This document shows, piece by piece, positions 58,743 through 64,000 of a stretch of 64,000 bases of DNA (within the stretch, counting starts at the first letter, position 1; the number at the start of each line of letters is the position of its first letter). The notes beneath the pieces are model-generated. The model made no database searches. It was given only the letters and a program-made list of their open reading frames with translations, and was not told where the DNA came from. The DNA is taken from positions 1,302,001 to 1,366,000 of the forward strand of contig CBDBJR010000002.1 in the NCBI GenBank assembly GCA_965206445.1, given 5' to 3'. The translations under genes were made by a program, and so were the position numbers. This DNA comes from CBDBJR01 sp965206445. GTDB lineage: Bacteria; Pseudomonadota; Gammaproteobacteria; Arenicellales; Poriferihabitantaceae.

Positions 58743-59428
58743 GATTGGGCCGATTGCCGGGCCTGCATAAACGCACGCATCGCTGCGTATCGCGCGGCGA
58801 TGCTGTCGGCGTCATGCGGCGCGCGGAAGATCGCCGCCAGCCGTCCTGCGGGCGTGATCAACAGTACGGCGCCGCTGTGGGCGACCAGATAATCCGTCTG
58901 TCCGGCAGCGTGCGTTTCGATTTCATACGGGATGCCGAGCTGCGTGGTCAGCGCATCGACTTGCTGCCTGCTGCCGGTGGCGCCGCGAAAGGCGGGGTCG
59001 AAAAACCGCAGGTAAGCGGCCAGGCGCTCGGGCGTGTCGCGTTCACCGTCAACCGAGACGAAGGTGATGCGGGTGGTTTGCGCTACAGGCGGCGACAGTG
59101 CGGCTATCTTTTGGCCGGTCTGGCGCAGAATCGACAGCGTCAGCGGGCAGATATCCGGGCAGTGGGTATAGCCAAAAAACAGGAAATTCCATTGACCGGC
59201 AAAACTGGCCGGGGTAAACGGGCGGCGCTGGTGGTCGATCAGCTCAAATGCGGTGAGTTGTATCTGCTGCGGCCAGATGAAGCCGTCAATCTGCGGTTGG
59301 CTGACGGCGGCGGGTCGGGAAAAAGTGAGCAGGGCGGCATACAGGCCGGCCGCACAGCTCGTCAGGCAGATGATCGCCACAATCCAGCGAGCGGCTGCCG
59401 TTCGGTTGTCGGGTCGGGTCAAAGACAT
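58739..59428 (-). CDS. Sco1/SenC/PrrC family copper protein
   Basis: Membrane-anchored thioredoxin-like protein that helps build the CuA centre of cytochrome c oxidase. The 229-aa sequence has an N-terminal membrane segment (about 12-34), the copper-binding CPDIC motif in FFGYTHCPDICPLTL (about 96-110) and the third ligand His in LVAHSGAVLLIT (about 190-201). ATG 59428 is used; a TTG at 59443 would add five residues. The PCu(A)C gene starts within its last codons. Cytochrome oxidase genes are not in the window. Confidence 0.9.
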   Translation of the reverse strand: MSLTRPDNRTAAARWIVAIICLTSCAAGLYAALLTFSRPAAVSQPQIDGFIWPQQIQLTAFELIDHQRRPFTPASFAGQWNFLFFGYTHCPDICPLTLSILRQTGQKIAALSPPVAQTTRITFVSVDGERDTPERLAAYLRFFDPAFRGATGSRQQVDALTTQLGIPYEIETHAAGQTDYLVAHSGAVLLITPAGRLAAIFRAPHDADSIAARYAAMRAFMQARQSAQS

Positions 59429-59710
59429 GGTTGCAGCGGCCAATACCGACCGCGGTCGTGGTAATCAGGGCGGATAAATCGCGCTCCAGTATAGCGGGGC
59501 TGCGGGCGCCGGGCAAATCCGCGCCACCACGGCCAAAACGATCGCGCAAATAAAGGCTTCACAAAAAACCCACAGTGCGATAAATTTGCTGATATATTGG
59601 CTACAGGTCGAATGCGCCCCTCGGCTTCACAACAGCGCCGGAATGCGGTAGAGTGCTCCGGCCGGCTGTTGCCGAGTAAGCGGGTTCAATGATTACATAC
59701 TGACATTTTG

Positions 59711-59715
59711 GGAGG
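59711..59715 (+). promoter_or_regulatory. ribosome-binding site of potF
   Basis: GGAGG at 59711-59715 lies 10 bases before ATG 59726 and decides that start over the upstream in-frame codon 59708. In 59429-59710 I see no gene; TATATT at 59593-59598 is a possible -10 box without a clear -35. Confidence 0.5.
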
Positions 59716-59725
59716 TACAAGTCCG

Positions 59726-60889
59726 ATGAAAAGCTACAAACAGACAAAAGACGCATTGATTCTGAGCGTCGCACTGGTCGTAATCGCATCACCATTGGCG
59801 GCGCTGGCCGCCGGCTCGTTGAACGTATATAACTGGGCCGATTATATCGGTGACGAGACGATTGCGAATTTTGCCGAGGAATACGATGTCGAGATCATCT
59901 ACGACAATTATGACTCGGTTGAAACGGTGGATGCGAAGTTGATGGCCGGCCATTCCGGCTACGACGTCGTCAGCCATTCCTCCAGTTCAATCGGGCGCCT
60001 GCTGCCGGCGAATATTCTCCTGCCGCTGGATAAGTCGCGGCTGTCGAATATGAAGCACATGCGCGCGGATATCCTGAATCATTTATCGGTCAACTGGGAC
60101 CCGGGCAACAATTACATTGTGCCGTTCATGTGGGGTACCCACGGGGTGACCTACAACGAAGAGCTGGTCAGGCAGACCTATCCTGATGCGCCGATCGGCT
60201 CGATGGATTTGATCTTCGACCCGGTGCATATGGAAAAACTGGCGCCTTGCGGGGTGTCATTCCTCGATTCGCCGACCGACATCATCCCGATGGCGCTGGC
60301 GCATCTCGGCTTTGACTCGGCCTCTACCAATCCGGCGGATTATGAAAAAGTCGGTGAAATGCTGCAGAAAGTCCGGCCGTACATCAAGACGTTCGATAAC
60401 TATGCGTATGAAAGGATGCCGGAAAAAGAATTCTGCCTTGCGGTTACCTGGGGCCCCGACGGGCTGCTGGCGGCCAGCTATGCAGATGAGATCTATCAGC
60501 AGGAGGTCGGCGACGGCGAAGAGGCCGCAGCCGACCAGGATAGCGTCGAGCAGATTAAACTCGACTTCTATTCACCGCCGGGCGAGAACAAGGCCCAACT
60601 GTGGGTGGATGGCTGGGTGATCCCCGACGGCGCGAAAAATATCGATAACGCCTACCTGTTTCTGAATTATATGATGCGCCCGGAGGTGGCCGCGGCGGAC
60701 AGCAATACGACTTTCTATGCGACCGCCAACCGGGATGCGTTCGATATGATCAGCCCCGACATCACCTCCAGCCCCGCCGCTTATCCGCCGCCCGATCTGG
60801 TGGAGGAGATGTATACGCTGGCCAATGTGCCGCACAAAATCGCACGCGTGCGCACGCGTGTGTGGACCAAGTTTGTGTCCGGCAACTGA
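59726..60889 (+). CDS. potF: polyamine ABC transporter, periplasmic binding protein (PotF-like)
   Basis: Binds putrescine or spermidine in the periplasm for import. The 387-aa precursor has a signal peptide (MKSYKQTKDALILSVALVVI, cleavage near ALAAG), then LNVYNWADYIGDETI at the mature N-terminus, the standard PotD/PotF start. GYDVVSHSSSSIGRL and PFMWGTHGVTYNEEL hold ligand contacts. The stretch GDGEEAAADQDS (about 261-272) is an acidic insertion not obvious in E. coli PotF. The gene order with an ATPase and two permeases following matches E. coli potFGHI. Confidence 0.93.
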   Translation: MKSYKQTKDALILSVALVVIASPLAALAAGSLNVYNWADYIGDETIANFAEEYDVEIIYDNYDSVETVDAKLMAGHSGYDVVSHSSSSIGRLLPANILLPLDKSRLSNMKHMRADILNHLSVNWDPGNNYIVPFMWGTHGVTYNEELVRQTYPDAPIGSMDLIFDPVHMEKLAPCGVSFLDSPTDIIPMALAHLGFDSASTNPADYEKVGEMLQKVRPYIKTFDNYAYERMPEKEFCLAVTWGPDGLLAASYADEIYQQEVGDGEEAAADQDSVEQIKLDFYSPPGENKAQLWVDGWVIPDGAKNIDNAYLFLNYMMRPEVAAADSNTTFYATANRDAFDMISPDITSSPAAYPPPDLVEEMYTLANVPHKIARVRTRVWTKFVSGN

Positions 60890-60937
60890 TGTCGTGAGCG
60901 GGCTGGTCGCCGCTGTTTTCGATCACCCTTGTCTCTT

Positions 60938-62092
60938 ATGAATGACCCGCTTCCCGCCGAGGACAATTCCGCGTATGCGGATTGTCCCTGGCGGGACCCC
61001 GCCGCCCGGCCGTTTATCGACATTCAACGGTTAAGCAAGCGCTTCGGCAACTTTACTGCCGTTGACAGCGTCGATCTGCAGATTTACAAGGGCGAGCTGT
61101 TTTCCCTGCTGGGCGGTTCCGGTTGCGGTAAAACCACACTGCTGCGCATGCTCGCCGGGTTTGAAATCCCCTCCGGCGGCCGTATCCTGATCGACGGGGT
61201 GGATATGCACGCGGTGCCGCCGTGTGACCGCCCGGTGAATATGATGTTTCAATCCTATGCGTTGTTTCCGCACATGACGGTTGAGCAGAATGTCGCCTAC
61301 GGTTTGAAGCGGGACAAGATTGCCAAACCCGAGATTGAGCGGCGGGTCGGGGATATTCTGGCGATGGTTGAGTTGTCGGGTTTTACCCGCCGCAAGCCGC
61401 ATCATTTATCCGGCGGGCAGCGGCAGCGGGTGGCATTGGCGCGCGCGCTGGTCAAGTCGCCCAAGGTGCTGTTGCTGGATGAGCCGCTGGCCGCACTGGA
61501 CAAACGACTGCGCGAACAGACGCAGTTTGAGTTGATGAATATTCAGGATCAATTGGGGGTGACGTTTGTCGTGGTCACCCATGATCAGGAGGAGGCGATG
61601 ACGCTGTCGACGCGCATCGCGGTGATGGAGGCCGGCAAATTTGTGCAGGTGGGCACGCCTTCGGAGGTATACGAATACCCGCAAACGCGGTTTACCGCCA
61701 ATTTTATCGGCACCATCAATATGTTTGACGGTACGGTGGTCAGTGACAGCGACGAATTGCTGCTGGCCTGCCCGGAAATCTCCGCGCGGTTAAAACTGCC
61801 GCTCGAGCACGGTATCCTCAGTGGGCAGGAGATTACCCTGGCGGTGCGCCCCGAGAAGGTCACCATGTCGAAGCACAGCCCGAACGACCCGAAATTGAAT
61901 TGCCTGCAGGCGCGGGTGCAGGATTTCGCCTATATGGGCAACAGCTCGATCTATCGGGTCGAGTTGACGGGCGGCAAGGTGTTGCAGATTACCGTGCCCA
62001 ATCTGCGGCGGATGGACCAGCGCGAGATCGAATGGGACGACGAGGTGTTTTTGAGCTGGGAGCGCGCGAGCACGATCATACTGCGCCAATGA
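60938..62092 (+). CDS. potG: polyamine ABC transporter ATP-binding protein
   Basis: Energises the polyamine importer. The 384-aa protein has Walker A GGSGCGKTT (about 66-74), the Q-loop in MMFQSYALFPHMTVEQNVAY, the ABC signature LSGGQRQRVALARAL, Walker B VLLLDEPLAALD and the H-loop VVTHDQEEAM, and a C-terminal TOBE domain typical of the PotA/PotG/MalK subfamily. ATG 60938 is preferred to TTG 60929. Its TGA overlaps the potH ATG (ATGA). Confidence 0.95.
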   Translation: MNDPLPAEDNSAYADCPWRDPAARPFIDIQRLSKRFGNFTAVDSVDLQIYKGELFSLLGGSGCGKTTLLRMLAGFEIPSGGRILIDGVDMHAVPPCDRPVNMMFQSYALFPHMTVEQNVAYGLKRDKIAKPEIERRVGDILAMVELSGFTRRKPHHLSGGQRQRVALARALVKSPKVLLLDEPLAALDKRLREQTQFELMNIQDQLGVTFVVVTHDQEEAMTLSTRIAVMEAGKFVQVGTPSEVYEYPQTRFTANFIGTINMFDGTVVSDSDELLLACPEISARLKLPLEHGILSGQEITLAVRPEKVTMSKHSPNDPKLNCLQARVQDFAYMGNSSIYRVELTGGKVLQITVPNLRRMDQREIEWDDEVFLSWERASTIILRQ

Positions 62093-63048
62093 ATCAACCG
62101 ACAGCAGCGGTAGCGGTGCCGTCGCCCGGCTGGCGGCAGGGGTTGAAAAACTATCGGCCGGACTGGCGGCGGGTCGTGATCTTTATCCCGTTTTTCTGGC
62201 TGTTGCTGTTTTTTCTGTCGCCGTTTTTCATTGTACTGAAAATCAGTATGGCGGAGGCGATAATTGCCAGCCCGCCCTTTTCCCCGATGTTTAACTGGCT
62301 CGATGGCGGTGCCATCACGGTCCGCCTGATATTCGATAATTTTGCCTACCTTTGGCAGGACAGTCTGTACATCGATACCTATCTCAACTCGCTCAAAATT
62401 TCAAGCCTGTCGACGCTGCTGTGCCTGTTGATCGGCTATCCGATTGCCTACGGCATCGTTCGGGCATCGTCGGTGACCACCAGAAATATCCTGCTGCTGC
62501 TGGTGATATTGCCGTTCTGGACGTCGTTTTTGCTGCGCGTGTACGCCTGGATCGGGCTGCTGGCAGACCGTGGCACGATCAATAATCTGTTGATCTGGGC
62601 CGGGCTTATCGACACCCCGATTCGGATGCTGTATTCGGAATTCGCGGTATTTGTCGGGATTGTCTATACCTATGTGCCGTTTATGATTCTGCCGTTGTAC
62701 GCCAATATGGAAAAGCTCGATATGAGTCTGCACGAGGCGGCGGCGGACCTCGGGGCGCGTCCGTTCTGGGTGTTTGTGACGGTCACTATACCGCTAACGC
62801 TGCCGGGCATCATCGCCGGCTCGCTGCTGGTTTTTATTCCGGCGACCGGTGAGTTTGTGATCCCGGATTTACTGGGCGGCGGCAATGTATTGATGATCGG
62901 GCGCGTGCTGTACAGCGAATTCGACTCCAACTATGACTGGCCGGTGGCGTCTGCGGTCGCTATTGCGCTGTTGCTGGTGCTGGTGGTGCCGATGATGTTC
63001 TATCAACATGTGCAGGGCAAGGAACTCGAGGCCGGGCAGAGTGGGTAG
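62089..63048 (+). CDS. potH: polyamine ABC transporter permease
   Basis: Inner-membrane permease subunit with six helices; the start codon ATG 62089 overlaps the potG stop. The 319-aa protein has the EAA-type coupling motif in LHEAAADLGARPFWVFVTVT (about 214-233), which contacts PotG. The N-terminal part includes VVIFIPFFWLLLFFLSPFF. Upstream ORF extensions from 61900 overlap potG in another frame and are rejected. Confidence 0.94.
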   Translation: MNQPTAAVAVPSPGWRQGLKNYRPDWRRVVIFIPFFWLLLFFLSPFFIVLKISMAEAIIASPPFSPMFNWLDGGAITVRLIFDNFAYLWQDSLYIDTYLNSLKISSLSTLLCLLIGYPIAYGIVRASSVTTRNILLLLVILPFWTSFLLRVYAWIGLLADRGTINNLLIWAGLIDTPIRMLYSEFAVFVGIVYTYVPFMILPLYANMEKLDMSLHEAAADLGARPFWVFVTVTIPLTLPGIIAGSLLVFIPATGEFVIPDLLGGGNVLMIGRVLYSEFDSNYDWPVASAVAIALLLVLVVPMMFYQHVQGKELEAGQSG

Positions 63049-63057
63049 AGGGACGGC

Positions 63058-63894
63058 ATGAGGCGGGAAAAACAGCGCTCGACCTTTTTGTTTTCATGCC
63101 TGTGTTTCGGCATGGCTTTTTTGTATATCCCGATGCTGCTGTTGGTGATTTATTCGTTCAATTATTCGAGCGTGGTGTCGATCTGGGGCGGGTTTTCACT
63201 GCGCTGGTATGTCGTGCTGTTTAAAAATCAAGAGGCGTGGAATGCGCTGGCGCTGAGTTTGAAAATCGCGTTGATGAACGCCACGTTTGCCACGCTGCTC
63301 GGCACGATGGCCGGGCTGGCGCTGGTGCGGGCCGGCCGGTTTCGCGGCCGGACGCTGTTTACCGGCATGATTACTGCGCCGCTGGTGCTGCCGGAGGTGA
63401 TCATCGGATTGTCGTTGCTGCTGCTGTTTATTACGCTGAACGGCAGCATCGGTTGGCCGTCAAAACGCGGCATGGCGACGATTACGATCGCGCATATTAC
63501 CTTTTCCCTGGCGTATGTCGCGATCATTATCCAGGGTCGGCTGGCCGGTATGGGGCAGGAACTGGAGGAAGCGGCGCAGGATCTGGGCGCCCGGCCGCTG
63601 CGGGTATTGCTCGATATTACGCTGCCGCGGCTGGCGCCCGGCATGTTGGCCGGCTGGCTGCTGGCTTTTACGTTGTCGCTGGATGATCTGGTGATTGCCA
63701 GTTTTGTTTCCGGGCCCGGCGCAACCACACTGCCGATGCTGATTTATTCGCGCATCCGTCTGGGTCTGAGTCCGGACGTCAACGCGCTGGCGGCGATCAT
63801 CATCGTCACAGTCGCAATTGGTGTGACCCTGTCCGCCTGGCTGATGTTCCGGCAGCAAAAGCAGCGCGACCAGGAAATGCAGCCCGCCCGCTGA
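63058..63894 (+). CDS. potI: polyamine ABC transporter permease
   Basis: Second permease of the importer, 278 aa and six helices, with the coupling motif EEAAQDLGARPLRVLLDITL (about 172-191). It starts ten bases after potH at ATG 63058 and completes potFGHI. The last 106 bases of the window (63895-64000) follow and show no gene I can support. Confidence 0.94.
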   Translation: MRREKQRSTFLFSCLCFGMAFLYIPMLLLVIYSFNYSSVVSIWGGFSLRWYVVLFKNQEAWNALALSLKIALMNATFATLLGTMAGLALVRAGRFRGRTLFTGMITAPLVLPEVIIGLSLLLLFITLNGSIGWPSKRGMATITIAHITFSLAYVAIIIQGRLAGMGQELEEAAQDLGARPLRVLLDITLPRLAPGMLAGWLLAFTLSLDDLVIASFVSGPGATTLPMLIYSRIRLGLSPDVNALAAIIIVTVAIGVTLSAWLMFRQQKQRDQEMQPAR

Positions 63895-64000
63895 GCGCAG
63901 GCAACCGACGCAGCTACGCCGGCATCCGGTTCAGCTCGGCCACGCTGCCCGGCTGAGGCTGTTCGCTCAGGATGGTTACCGAATATGAGGTATGAGCTCA

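Noticed and set aside
63895..64000. End of a reverse-strand gene at the window edge (reading ...SVAELNRMPA then TAG)
   Set aside because: The same frame has TGA at 63998-64000, leaving only 28 codons; too little to call a gene without the sequence beyond.
1..64000. tRNA genes, rRNA genes, insertion sequences, integrases, toxin-antitoxin or defence islands
   Set aside because: None recognised. Only the lone methyltransferase and YgfX have any connection to such systems, and neither has the partners that would be needed.

Overview
The window is a stretch of ordinary chromosome from a gammaproteobacterium with high GC content (about 60% by eye, high GC at third codon positions). The evidence for that placement is gene order: eno-ftsB, sdhCDAB-sdhE-ygfX, accB-accC, rpoE-rseA-rseB, pepP-ubiH-ubiI, fdxA beside mutS, guaB-guaA-tadA and potFGHI. 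KdsA and WaaA show a lipopolysaccharide-bearing outer membrane, and two ubiquinone hydroxylases plus complex II, Sco and a copper chaperone show aerobic respiration. I see no rRNA, tRNA, CRISPR array, insertion sequence, integrase or prophage gene.

Layout. 1-4.1 kb: end of pyrG, kdsA, eno, a solitary D12-class DNA adenine methyltransferase, ftsB. 4.2-10 kb: ygfZ (reverse), then a complex II block: a small DUF1674/SDHAF4-like protein, sdhC, sdhD, sdhA, sdhB, sdhE, ygfX. 10-13.4 kb: nadB and a DMT exporter (reverse), then a divergent Lrp/AsnC regulator. 13.6-17.2 kb: aroQ, accB, accC, a zinc-ribbon DUF3426 protein. 17.5-25.1 kb: purH, an unfamiliar DUF2628-like membrane protein, purD, purE, tsaC, hemF, waaA. 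25.2-29.2 kb reverse: fdxA, mutS, suhB. 29.4-34.5 kb: trmJ, recJ, rpoE, rseA, rseB. 34.5-35.3 kb: a long intergenic region with a terminator and possibly a small RNA gene. 35.3-38.2 kb: an Xsc-like ThDP enzyme and a luciferase-like monooxygenase. 38.5-43.9 kb: ssb, then (reverse) a PfkB kinase, ubiI-like, ubiH, pepP. 44.1-46.6 kb: a DUF3179 protein and a ureohydrolase. 46.6-50.4 kb (reverse): a tight operon avtA, 2-phosphoglycerate kinase, archaeal-type phosphoglycerate mutase. 50.6-58.3 kb: prc (reverse), a lytic transglycosylase, guaB, guaA, a YgjP-like metallopeptidase, tadA. 58.3-59.4 kb (reverse): sco and PCu(A)C copper chaperone. 59.7-63.9 kb: potFGHI polyamine importer.

Most of the window is housekeeping. 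The parts that deserve a second look are: (1) the avtA / 2-phosphoglycerate kinase / archaeal-type mutase operon, which brings archaeal-style 2,3-bisphosphoglycerate chemistry into a bacterium; (2) a DUF1674/SDHAF4-like protein just ahead of sdhC, so that two different families of SdhA maturation factor bracket one operon; (3) SuhB with Arg in place of the conserved metal-binding Asp of the WDxAAG motif; (4) a possible CsrA-titrating small RNA gene at about 34.69-34.91 kb; and (5) a lone adenine methyltransferase wedged between eno and ftsB. The function of (1) and the existence of (4) are inferences from sequence alone.
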